Part shown: positions 16,327 through 24,293 of the stretch, one piece after another
Layout: each line of letters starts with the position of its first letter
Numbering within the stretch: position 1 is the stretch's first letter
Origin: JABMNT01 sp048262255
GTDB taxonomy: Bacteria > Pseudomonadota > Alphaproteobacteria > Rhodospirillales > Casp-alpha2
NCBI GenBank assembly: GCA_048262255.1
Contig: JBLXFH010000002.1
Location: 620,001 to 684,000, forward strand
Reading direction: 5' to 3'
Length of the DNA: 64,000 nt
The notes under the pieces: generated by a model
What the model was told of the DNA's origin: nothing
Databases searched by the model: none
Seen by the model: only the letters and a program-made list of their open reading frames with translations
Made by a program: the position numbers and the translations under genes

Positions 16327-18156
16327 TTAACCAGAATTGAGTTGGGCATCAGGACTCTGCTCCATATAGTTCGCAAAAGTAACTTTGATTGTTGTCCCTT
16401 CACCAACCTTGCTTTTTATGACCAGCGTTCCTTCATGCAGTTCGATTAGTGAATTGGCTATGGCCAAGCCAAGTCCCCAGCCTTTATCGGCCTTGTGTGG
16501 GTCGCTCTCGGCGCGAACAAACGGGTTGATGATATCCCCCATAATTTCATCGGGAATTCCATCCCCCGTATCAGACACGAAAATATTCGTGCTCTTTTTG
16601 TCCTGGGTTGCCGATATGGTCACGGCGCCACCACTGGGCGTAAATTTGACGGCGTTGGACAACAGATTTAATAAAATCTGTCGCAACGCACGTTTGTCTG
16701 CATACATCGGTTGTAAATCCATAGGAAAATCAGTGGATAAATGAATACCCGCAAGAAGGGCTTTCTCTTCAATGATTGCAACACTGTCCGAAATTATTTG
16801 ACTCACTTCCAGTGGTTCGAGGGTCAGGTACTTCTCTCCGGCTTCAATCGTCGAGATATCAAGGAGATCATTGACCAACTCCAGTAACAATTCACCACTG
16901 GAATGGATATCCTTTGCATATTCCTCATATTTCACCGCCCCCAAGGGGCCAAAATACTGCTGGCTCAAAATATCGGAAAAACCGAGAATGGCATTGAGTG
17001 GCGTCCTGAGTTCGTGGCTCATGGTCGCCAGAAATTCGGATTTGGCCTGGTTGGCCCGTTCTGCCTCTCGCAAGGCCTCGTCCCGCGCATCTTCCGCGCG
17101 TTTATGTTCCGTAATATCCAGAATACTGACGGGCAGGCTGTGAAAGCCTTCTCGATGATCCGGGATCGGCATAGAGAGAATGACTTCCAGTTCCTCGCCA
17201 TCCAACGTATATTGCGTTGTTTTGGCGCGAAAGCTCTTGCTTCCGGCCCAAATCGCACAAAAGACATCTTCTACTGTCTTAATCGTTTCTTCCGTAAAGA
17301 CTTTTGTGATCGAGTTTTCGAATTCTTCTCTGGAATGGGCATTGTATAACCTTAACGTCGCCCTGTTCACATCATCGATCTTTATCATCCGCACCAGTTC
17401 CATGGGGACATGGCTGTTCTCTGCAAAATACTGGCGGAGGTCTGTCACGCCTTCCTGACGAAGCTGCTGCAACCAATCGTATACGTCTGTAAAATCTTCA
17501 TTCCAAATCGAAATTTCGGAAGACTCAAAAAGATTTTTGTAGCGCTCTTCGCTCCGTTTGTTCTCGATTTCAATACTGTGCCTTCGATCTTCACGGGCCA
17601 ACACGAGGCTGCCAAAAAACAGACCTATATAAATGGCCATACCAAATGGCAAAGCGACGCGTTTCAAAAGCGCCCAACCGTATTCCAGATCTCCGACCAA
17701 AAGAAACCCGGGCAGTATGCACAAAACGACGATAAGAGACCCGACCGCATATTTGAGAACCCCATCTGTATCTTTGCGAAAGCGGAACAAAACAGCACCA
17801 ATGAGACCCGCAACACAAACACCGACAGCACCTGATAAGACTCCCACCCCGCCCAAATATGTACGATAAGACGCAGCTATAAAAGCGCTGAAAATTGCGG
17901 AAACCGGCCCCCCAAATGCGCCACTTAGCGCAACAATTGCATTGCGCTGATCAACAATTACGCCTTCAACGACAGGAATTTTGACGTACATGCTGCCAAT
18001 CGCAACAAGACCGAAGAATATCCCCAGGAAAATTTGACGCTGAACGGGCCGGTACTTCTCCAAATAGCCATTGAGCAGCCCATACCCGGCGAACAGGACG
18101 ATAAAAATCGATAGATTGTTGAGCAACAAAAGCAAAATGGAAATGTCGGGAAACAT
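16327..18156 (-). CDS. Membrane sensor histidine kinase with 5TM-LYT-like input and PAS domain
   Basis: 609 residues. Residues 1 to about 190 carry several membrane helices in the style of the LytS 5TM receptor (GNLxG-like segments QRNAIVALSGAFGGPVSAIFS, GLIGAVLFRFR). A PAS region follows (about 210-340), then HisKA with the phospho-accepting His in FLATMSHELRTPLNAILGF and a HATPase with N box LLNLLSNAVKFTP, DTGDGIPDE and GWGLGLAI. It lacks a receiver domain, and no response regulator gene is adjacent, so it is an orphan kinase. The signal is unknown. A perfect 15-base palindrome lies 36 bases upstream of its start. Confidence 0.92.
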   Translation of the reverse strand: MFPDISILLLLLNNLSIFIVLFAGYGLLNGYLEKYRPVQRQIFLGIFFGLVAIGSMYVKIPVVEGVIVDQRNAIVALSGAFGGPVSAIFSAFIAASYRTYLGGVGVLSGAVGVCVAGLIGAVLFRFRKDTDGVLKYAVGSLIVVLCILPGFLLVGDLEYGWALLKRVALPFGMAIYIGLFFGSLVLAREDRRHSIEIENKRSEERYKNLFESSEISIWNEDFTDVYDWLQQLRQEGVTDLRQYFAENSHVPMELVRMIKIDDVNRATLRLYNAHSREEFENSITKVFTEETIKTVEDVFCAIWAGSKSFRAKTTQYTLDGEELEVILSMPIPDHREGFHSLPVSILDITEHKRAEDARDEALREAERANQAKSEFLATMSHELRTPLNAILGFSDILSQQYFGPLGAVKYEEYAKDIHSSGELLLELVNDLLDISTIEAGEKYLTLEPLEVSQIISDSVAIIEEKALLAGIHLSTDFPMDLQPMYADKRALRQILLNLLSNAVKFTPSGGAVTISATQDKKSTNIFVSDTGDGIPDEIMGDIINPFVRAESDPHKADKGWGLGLAIANSLIELHEGTLVIKSKVGEGTTIKVTFANYMEQSPDAQLNSG

Positions 18157-18191
18157 TATTGACTCAGACTTTTCAGTTATTTTTCAAAAAT

Positions 18192-18206
18192 AATTGATTA
18201 TCAATT
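18192..18206. promoter_or_regulatory. 15-base perfect palindrome upstream of the sensor kinase
   Basis: AATTGAT-T-ATCAATT is a perfect inverted repeat in an A/T-rich stretch 36 bases before the kinase start. It fits a dimeric repressor site overlapping the promoter. It does not match FNR spacing (half-sites are one base apart, not four) and only partly resembles a Fur box, so the regulator is unknown. Confidence 0.45.
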
Positions 18207-18376
18207 CTCATCTCTGAATATAAAAACCACTCCGTTAATATCTGTATAAAGTCACCTTATGTCGAAAGCATGAAAAAGCATATGAATTTGTGTAACCACT
18301 TGCCAATGGATCATCGGAGCACATAAAAACGAATTTCACGACCAAAACATTTTCGCAACCAAATTATGGGTGGTGA

Positions 18377-19606
18377 CTATGGCCGGTGCAGAACAACAGG
18401 AGTTCGGGTGAACGTCTGCCTGCCCCGTTTGAAGCCATATAAGGGTGTCGCAATCTGGCGCACCGCGTCCACGGCAGTTTGACAATCAAGAACAATCAGA
18501 TCCGCCGGATTGCCAATTCGGATCCCATAATCGTCGAGCCGCATGAGACGCGCCGGGTCCGTTGTGATGTGAGCCAGACAGGCCCGATGCTCAGCCGTAG
18601 TCCCCAACCTGGCGATATTCGCATACAGATTGGCAGCCCGGCTCATGGAACAGTCACCAAACGGTGTAAACGGATTAAGAACGTTGTTCGTCGACAAGGC
18701 ACAGAGAACGCCATGATCACGTATACGGTGCAACGGCGCCACGCCACGTGGTATATTATGGTCCGCATCGCCCCCCATCAAAAACAAGTCCGTCGACGGC
18801 AGTACCGTTAGGGCCACTCCGGTATTCGCCATTCTTGAAGAAATGGCCTGTAACGCGTCAGACGGTAGCGCCGACAGCTTACTGACGTGACCAATGGTGA
18901 CGCGCCCGCCCCAGCCAAAATGCGCCGCGTTTTCACACACATGCCACGCCATCATACCATCCGGATCGATATCAAAATCAAGATGGAAGTCAATATCCAC
19001 ATCAAAATCCCGGGCCAATTCAAATACCCGGTCGATCTGGGCGAGCGGGTCGGTGTCCGTATAGGGGCAGCCGCCGATCACTTTGGCGCCCTTTTTCAAG
19101 GCCTCGACCATAAGCGTTTCCGTTCCCGGGTTATTGAGCATGCCGTCCTGAGGAAAAACACAGATTTCCAGATCAATCGCCCAGGCATATTCGCGATGCA
19201 GTTCCAGCACGGCGTCTATTCCTTTGAGTTCGACAACCGGATCAACCTCCAGATGGGTCCGCATACGCGTCGTCCCCTGCAGAACGCATTTTTCGAGAGT
19301 ACGTCTTGCGCGTTCGTATATATCTTCCTGGGTAAAGGCTTTTTTTGCTTTCGCCACTTCGCGAAGGGCTTCATCCAGCGTTCCCTCCTCCGAACGGCAA
19401 CGGTCGAGAATATCGCTTTTATCCAAATGGATATGGGATTCGACAAAACCGGGGACGGCGAGCCGTCCTTGCATATCGAAGGATTTCACTTCAGACGTCA
19501 GATTCTCCGCAATGGCGGCAATTTTGCCGTCCTGAATACCCACATCGCGAACCAATTCGCCGTCGTCTTCAACAAGCCGAAGGTTTTTAAGCACGAGATC
19601 CAGCAT
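18377..19606 (-). CDS. Amidohydrolase of the cytosine deaminase-like family
   Basis: 409 residues of the metal-dependent amidohydrolase fold, nearest in layout to cytosine deaminase and triazine-type deaminases. The first metal pair is SHIHLDK near residue 56, followed by FHLDFDID near 205 and GHVSKLSA near 235. The segment where CodA carries its conserved Asp reads STNNVLNPFTPFGD, with Asn. The start ATG at 19606 gives the usual MLDLVLKN opening and has a GAGAGA-rich upstream; a GTG at 19627 is possible. It is divergent from the ornithine decarboxylase gene. Likely a deaminase or hydrolase of a nitrogen heterocycle; substrate unknown. Confidence 0.8.
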   Translation of the reverse strand: MLDLVLKNLRLVEDDGELVRDVGIQDGKIAAIAENLTSEVKSFDMQGRLAVPGFVESHIHLDKSDILDRCRSEEGTLDEALREVAKAKKAFTQEDIYERARRTLEKCVLQGTTRMRTHLEVDPVVELKGIDAVLELHREYAWAIDLEICVFPQDGMLNNPGTETLMVEALKKGAKVIGGCPYTDTDPLAQIDRVFELARDFDVDIDFHLDFDIDPDGMMAWHVCENAAHFGWGGRVTIGHVSKLSALPSDALQAISSRMANTGVALTVLPSTDLFLMGGDADHNIPRGVAPLHRIRDHGVLCALSTNNVLNPFTPFGDCSMSRAANLYANIARLGTTAEHRACLAHITTDPARLMRLDDYGIRIGNPADLIVLDCQTAVDAVRQIATPLYGFKRGRQTFTRTPVVLHRP

Positions 19607-19627
19607 TCTTTTTTCTCTCTCATTCAC

Positions 19628-19861
19628 CGCCGCTCATAGCCGCGTCCGCTTTTCATTTTCCTTCTAAGTGCAGAACATTCAATCGATTTTGACTAATTCA
19701 AAAAAAAGTAAATTTTTTTATTGATTTCTTTTTCAAATGGGACCAAACATTCGCCCACAGACGCACACGCACGTGCCACTGGCCCTCAAGTGGTTTATGC
19801 AACGACGGAAGCGTCCTTTTTGGCAACGCTGGGAAAGCCCGGCACTAAAAGGGGTGTTACG
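19628..19861 (+). other. Long leader/intergenic region before ornithine decarboxylase
   Basis: About 230 bases between divergent genes. The left part is very A/T-rich (19685-19735). From 19737 an open frame starting with ATG, with a further basic start at 19798 (MQRRKRPFWQRW), runs past the decarboxylase start to 20051 in another frame. Ornithine decarboxylase genes in several proteobacteria have leader-peptide or structured-RNA control, so a regulatory leader is plausible, but I cannot show a fold or confirm translation. Confidence 0.35.
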
Positions 19862-21112
19862 ATGGTTGCGACCAATCTTGGCGGTATTGCCCGCACACGA
19901 CGACCTGTCCTCAAACAAACGCAAATCTCTTTGGTTCCGGAACCTTCGGAAGCTCCGCGCCTCCCGATCGAGCAAGGCGATATGTCGCCGCGTATTGCCG
20001 AATACATTGCAAACAATGAACTGCCCTCGCCCTGCCTGGTCGTCGATGTAGACATCGTTGAACATAATTACGTTTCCATGGCACGTGCTCTGCCGCTGAC
20101 AAGCATCTATTATGCAGTCAAAGCCAATCCATCCGAGATGATCATCACACGGCTCGCCGAACTGGGCTCAAGCTTCGATACGGCCAGCCCCGGGGAAATT
20201 GACCTGTGCCTGAAACTCGGTGTGTCACCAACCCACATCTCCTATGGAAACACCATCAAGAAACAGGCAGACATTGCCTATGCCTATACCCATGGCGTGC
20301 GCATGTTCGCCTTCGACAGTGAAGCCGAACTTGAAAAAATTGCCTTCAGCGCTCCCGGTTCCAGTGTCTATTGCCGCATTCTCGTAGAGAGCGAAGGGGC
20401 CGAATGGCCGTTGTCGCGCAAATTTGGCTGTTCGCCGGAAATGGCTCTTGACCTGCTGGTCAAAGCCCAAAGCCTTGGCCTGGACGCCTATGGTGTCTCT
20501 TTCCATGTGGGCTCGCAACAGACCAATCTCAGCCAATGGGACGGCGCGGTTGGTCAGGTCGCAGATTTGTTCGCCAAAGCTATGGAGCGTGGCGTGGATT
20601 TGCGGATGTGCAATATGGGCGGCGGTTTTCCATCGCGCTACCGGGCGGCTGTCAACCCGCTCACAGACTATGCAGAAACCGTGATGCAGGCGATGACAAA
20701 ACATTTTGGCACAGCCCTGCCGGAAATGATCATTGAACCCGGCCGTTCGCTGGTGGGCGATGCGGGTGTTATTCAGGCCGAAGTCGTACTCGCATCAAAG
20801 AAAAGCGAAGACGACGAGAAGCGATGGGTCTTTCTTGATATTGGCAAATTTTCCGGCCTCGCTGAAACCATGGATGAAGCTATCAAATACCGCTTTCTCA
20901 CACCCCATGACGGAACACCAACCGGCCCCGTCGTAATCGCCGGCCCGACCTGCGATTCTGCGGATATTCTCTATGAGAAGACGACCTACAATCTGCCTTT
21001 GGCCCTGCAGGCCGGAGACAAAGTGGTTATCCTTTCCACAGGCGCCTACACGACCACCTATTCATCCGTAAACTTTAATGGCTTTGCTCCGCTGGCCTCT
21101 GTCTGTATCTAA
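19862..21112 (+). CDS. Ornithine/lysine decarboxylase, alanine-racemase fold
   Basis: 416 residues, fold-type III PLP decarboxylase of the alphaproteobacterial eukaryote-like group that makes putrescine (or cadaverine). PLP lysine in YYAVKANPS, HVGSQ, NMGGGFPS, the phosphate-binding EPGRSLVGDAG, and the active-site Cys in GPTCDSAD. The start at 19862 has GGGG about nine bases upstream; family members usually begin close to MSPRIAEYI, whose ATG is at 19982 with AAGG before it, so the first 40 residues may be an extension or untranslated. It is alone on the plus strand, with a long leader. Confidence 0.92.
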   Translation: MVATNLGGIARTRRPVLKQTQISLVPEPSEAPRLPIEQGDMSPRIAEYIANNELPSPCLVVDVDIVEHNYVSMARALPLTSIYYAVKANPSEMIITRLAELGSSFDTASPGEIDLCLKLGVSPTHISYGNTIKKQADIAYAYTHGVRMFAFDSEAELEKIAFSAPGSSVYCRILVESEGAEWPLSRKFGCSPEMALDLLVKAQSLGLDAYGVSFHVGSQQTNLSQWDGAVGQVADLFAKAMERGVDLRMCNMGGGFPSRYRAAVNPLTDYAETVMQAMTKHFGTALPEMIIEPGRSLVGDAGVIQAEVVLASKKSEDDEKRWVFLDIGKFSGLAETMDEAIKYRFLTPHDGTPTGPVVIAGPTCDSADILYEKTTYNLPLALQAGDKVVILSTGAYTTTYSSVNFNGFAPLASVCI

Positions 21113-21140
21113 GAACTGGCTCACACCCAGCAACGGCATC

Positions 21141-21959
21141 TCATGAGCGCCCGACTTCCCTGACGAGTCGAAAACCGATGTGGTCCACCGGGCTGCCTGT
21201 TCCGCAGCCGCCCGAATAGACCTTGTCGACAAAAAACGGGACATGAGAGCGTTCGTCACCCTGAACGATTCGGTTCGGGCAAAGATCCGGGTCGCTGAGT
21301 TGCGAAATAGTCCAGGGCTGCTGGTTTTCTTCATCGGACGAAAACCGGCAGGTCAGCGTCCACTCCCAGACAGGCCCCGTCATATCTGCGATGGCCCAGG
21401 CGTTTTCACCACTGGCGCCGATGGACAGGGTTTTCCGGAAGCGGCTCATCGAGGCGGTTTCAATCATCTGACGATTGGCGATCAGATCTTCAATGGTCTG
21501 CTTTGTGAAATCCTTACCGGCAAATGCGGCATAGGCCCATTCTTCCTCCATGGGCAGCCGGAAAGTTACGCCGGTTTTTTCGGATAGCCACTGGGCAAAC
21601 ATCATGGCATCCGTCCAGTTGATACGTGTCACCGGATGGCGGCCGGTTTGATAGGGCCGCTGTTTCGCCGGGCTTGAACAGCCCCCCGCCGCAAAGCAGG
21701 CATTCCACTGATCAATGGTGATTTCATAGCGGCTGATCTGAAAGGGGTGGTCGATGTGGACTGACTTTGTGTAATACTTCCGGCCAAATAAATCAGGAAC
21801 CAGAATGGTCAACTCAAATGTACCCGAAGGCACCCGGACCATTTCAAGCCCGGGGAGAACAACCTCCGGCGCCGGAGCGGTTCTGAATTTTTCCCATCCA
21901 ATCAGGCTGAGGCCCCCCACCCCGAGCAAAACAAGGATGATCAGAAAACTCCGGCGCAT
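21141..21959 (-). CDS. nirV: NirV-like SUMF1-fold protein
   Basis: 272 residues with one N-terminal membrane anchor (SFLIILVLLGVGGLSLIGW) and a formylglycine-generating-enzyme-like fold (RVPSGTFEL, ISRYEITIDQWNACFAAGGC, HPVTRINWTDAMMFAQWLSEKTG, FRLPMEEEWAYAA, C-terminal IGFRLVRE). It is third in the nirK operon, the known place of nirV, whose role in copper nitrite reductase function is not settled. The C-terminal Cys pair used by true formylglycine-generating enzymes is not seen, so catalysis of that type is unlikely. Periplasmic side by the anchor. Confidence 0.82.
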   Translation of the reverse strand: MRRSFLIILVLLGVGGLSLIGWEKFRTAPAPEVVLPGLEMVRVPSGTFELTILVPDLFGRKYYTKSVHIDHPFQISRYEITIDQWNACFAAGGCSSPAKQRPYQTGRHPVTRINWTDAMMFAQWLSEKTGVTFRLPMEEEWAYAAFAGKDFTKQTIEDLIANRQMIETASMSRFRKTLSIGASGENAWAIADMTGPVWEWTLTCRFSSDEENQQPWTISQLSDPDLCPNRIVQGDERSHVPFFVDKVYSGGCGTGSPVDHIGFRLVREVGRS

Positions 21960-21982
21960 CTTACATCTGTCCTGTTCCTGCG

Positions 21983-22696
21983 CTATTTAAGCGTTTTCAT
22001 ATAGGCCAGAATATCGGCTTTCTGCTGCGCCGTCTTCAAACCCGGAAAACGGGCCTTTGTTCCCTGGACGAACTGTTCCGGATTGGCCAGGAACCCGACC
22101 AGATTTTTATCCGTCCAGGTTAACCCTGCGTTTTTCAGGGCATCAGAATAGTCGTAGCCTTCAATGGCCGCCGCCGGTTTGCCAACGATATCGAACAGGT
22201 TCGGGCCGTAGACAACCTTGCCACCTTTCTCGAAACTGTGGCAGACAACGCAATGCTTTTCTGCGGCCTCCTTGCCACCCTGAACATTGCCGACCAGTGT
22301 CAGTTCCCCATCACTGCTTGATAGCGTTTCAAAATAGGCCAGAAGATCGGCGCGCTGGGTTGCTTTCTTTAAGCCCGGGTAGCTCATCTTTGTTCCCTTG
22401 ATGACTTTTTTGGGCCTCGCGACAAAATCCATAAACGTTGCGCCATCCCAGACGACACCGGAAGACATCATGGCATCGGAATATTTGTATCCGTCTACCT
22501 GTCCCGCCGGTTTGTTGAGAATATTGTAAAGATTTGGCCCCAGCCGGTTCTTACCGCCAGCCTCCAATGTATGACAGGCCTTGCATTTCTTCGCCAGTTT
22601 TTCACCCTTGGCAGGGTCGCCTGCCGCGTTTGCCTGCGCCGACATAAACAAAAGTGCCGCGGTCGCACATATCCGTAGTGTTTGCGTTATTAGCAT
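21983..22696 (-). CDS. Periplasmic diheme class I cytochrome c
   Basis: 237 residues: a signal peptide ending in AQANAAG and two tandem class I cytochrome domains, with haem sites CKACH near residue 37 and CVVCH near 147. Domain 1 has the axial Met in GTKMSYPGL; the equivalent stretch of domain 2 reads GTKARFPGL, so the sixth ligand is missing or comes from elsewhere. ATG at 22696 is favoured, with AGGAG seven bases upstream, over a TTG two codons earlier. Placed between nirK and nirV, it is the likely electron donor to nitrite reductase. Confidence 0.9.
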   Translation of the reverse strand: MLITQTLRICATAALLFMSAQANAAGDPAKGEKLAKKCKACHTLEAGGKNRLGPNLYNILNKPAGQVDGYKYSDAMMSSGVVWDGATFMDFVARPKKVIKGTKMSYPGLKKATQRADLLAYFETLSSSDGELTLVGNVQGGKEAAEKHCVVCHSFEKGGKVVYGPNLFDIVGKPAAAIEGYDYSDALKNAGLTWTDKNLVGFLANPEQFVQGTKARFPGLKTAQQKADILAYMKTLK

Positions 22697-22771
22697 AATC
22701 AATCTCCTGAACTCCGAGTACCACCATCAAACGCCATTGGTTCACAACGCCGATGGATTGGATGCAGCTCT

Positions 22772-23926
22772 TTATGAACGAGATGCGGTCGGTTTCTTGA
22801 CCTGCATCATCAGATCGTTGTTCCATTCCCCATCCACATCGAAATGCGCAGATGCCCCTTTCAGAACGGCTTCGATCAGATTGTGATTCACATAGGCGTA
22901 CAGCCCTGGCTGCAGGAACTTATAGGTTACAGCCCCCGCCGCACCACCGGCAATGAACCAGGTTTCAAGGCCGGTCTGCGGCTCATCCGTGAACGAACCC
23001 GTTGACCAGACATGGTCGCCATGACCGCCAATAAGATGCGGGCGGGTATCGCGGTTGGCCTGCGAGTGAACGACTAGGACCGTCTCGCCAACGGAAGCCT
23101 TCAGGGCGTTTTCGCCGGTCAGAGCTCCGACCGCGCCGTTGAAAACAATATGGCTGGGTGTCAGTGTCGCCATCACTTCCATGGAGTCGGCATAATCTTC
23201 ACCGGCGGTTTCATACTTGATGTATTCACCGTCTTCGTCTTTTTTCAGATAGTAGTCCTGCTCGCCCACATAATAGGCGCGGTCATAGGTGACCGGAACG
23301 CCGTCTTTATCCTTAAGGCCATCGCGTGGCAGAACCATGATCGCGCCATTCATGCCATGCACCACATGATATGGAATCATCGCCCCGCCCGGCGCACAGT
23401 GATAAACAAAAACGCCGGCTTTCGTTGCCTTAAAGCGCAACACGCATTCCTCACCTGGTGAGACGTGCGTTAGCCCCCCACCGCCTAACGCCCCCGTGGA
23501 CGCATGGAAATCGATATTATGTTCCATGGCGCTGGTCTCGGGATTGACAAGGGTCAGTTCGACATAGTCATCCTGATGAACAACAATCATCGGGCCCGGC
23601 ACGGAGCCGTTGTACGTCAGCGCCCAAACTTCGGCCCCATCGTCATCCAGAACCATCTTCTTTTCTTCAATAACCAAACGGACCTCGACAACTTTCGGGC
23701 CGCCCTTGGCCACCTGATCATGCTTCGGGAAAAAAGGCGGTGCGACCAGTTCCTGTTTGACGCGCGGCAGGCTTGCAATTTCGTCTTCCGTCATAGCTGT
23801 TGTAGCAGCAGCAGCCTTTTTTAAAGACACGGCTTCTGCCACCAGAAGCCCGGCTCCCGCAGCCGCCGTTCCGGATAGGAAATTCCGACGCGACACCTGC
23901 CCTTGATCTTCATTTACCTTGCTCAT
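22772..23926 (-). CDS. nirK: Copper-containing nitrite reductase
   Basis: 384 residues, a two-cupredoxin-domain enzyme reducing nitrite to nitric oxide in the periplasm. A Tat signal (SRRNFLSGTAAAGAG) opens the protein. Copper ligands are visible: EHNIDFHAS, VFVYHCAPGGAMIPYHVVHGMNG (type 1 Cys/His/Met and a type 2 His), catalytic Asp region, and RPHLIGGHGDHVW in domain 2. Sequence style fits class I NirK. It leads the operon nirK-cytochrome-nirV. A GGGGAAGAG stretch precedes the ATG, and an FNR/NnrR-like site lies about 93 bases upstream. Confidence 0.96.
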   Translation of the reverse strand: MSKVNEDQGQVSRRNFLSGTAAAGAGLLVAEAVSLKKAAAATTAMTEDEIASLPRVKQELVAPPFFPKHDQVAKGGPKVVEVRLVIEEKKMVLDDDGAEVWALTYNGSVPGPMIVVHQDDYVELTLVNPETSAMEHNIDFHASTGALGGGGLTHVSPGEECVLRFKATKAGVFVYHCAPGGAMIPYHVVHGMNGAIMVLPRDGLKDKDGVPVTYDRAYYVGEQDYYLKKDEDGEYIKYETAGEDYADSMEVMATLTPSHIVFNGAVGALTGENALKASVGETVLVVHSQANRDTRPHLIGGHGDHVWSTGSFTDEPQTGLETWFIAGGAAGAVTYKFLQPGLYAYVNHNLIEAVLKGASAHFDVDGEWNNDLMMQVKKPTASRS

Positions 23927-24018
23927 CTTCTCTTCCCCTCTTCACAATAAAAATGCAGTGCGTTCATGCAATCCAAGTGTTTACAAGGGAACCTTAGCGT
24001 CAATCAGAGCCGGGCAAA

Positions 24019-24032
24019 TTGACATCGGTTAA
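24019..24032 (-). promoter_or_regulatory. FNR/NnrR-type operator candidate upstream of nirK
   Basis: TTGACATCGGTTAA is a near palindrome with FNR-family half-sites four bases apart; the right half has one mismatch to GTCAA. If centred at -41.5, transcription would start near 23984, about 58 bases before the nirK ATG, and a weak TAAGGT lies at the expected -10 place. Position and gene fit nitric-oxide or oxygen control of denitrification. Confidence 0.5.
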
Positions 24033-24293
24033 GAGACCATAATTAAAATATGGACAAAATATTCCGAGCAGAACCGTCCGATTTTTTGTGCGAGGACGGG
24101 CGGACAGAAGTATTACGTTTTCCGGCGTAAAACCCAGCCGCAACGACAAGCGAGACATAGATTTCCGCATGGGGTTTTCGAGAAAGGCATCACCGGCCAG
24201 AAAAAAAGGATGCATCTCAGAGAGAACGGTGACGTCTCCCAATATAACTTTGTCAGATTTTCACATGACCGTAACCATTACCCCGTCAGAAGA
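24033..24293. other. Gene-poor stretch between the sulfatase stop and the nirK promoter
   Basis: With the nirK upstream region this makes a gap of about 365 bases (23927-24293). Short open frames exist on both strands (a TTG-started 80-codon frame on minus, an 89-codon frame on plus), but neither has a ribosome site or recognisable protein sequence. I see no clear terminator hairpin or repeat here. Confidence 0.5.
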
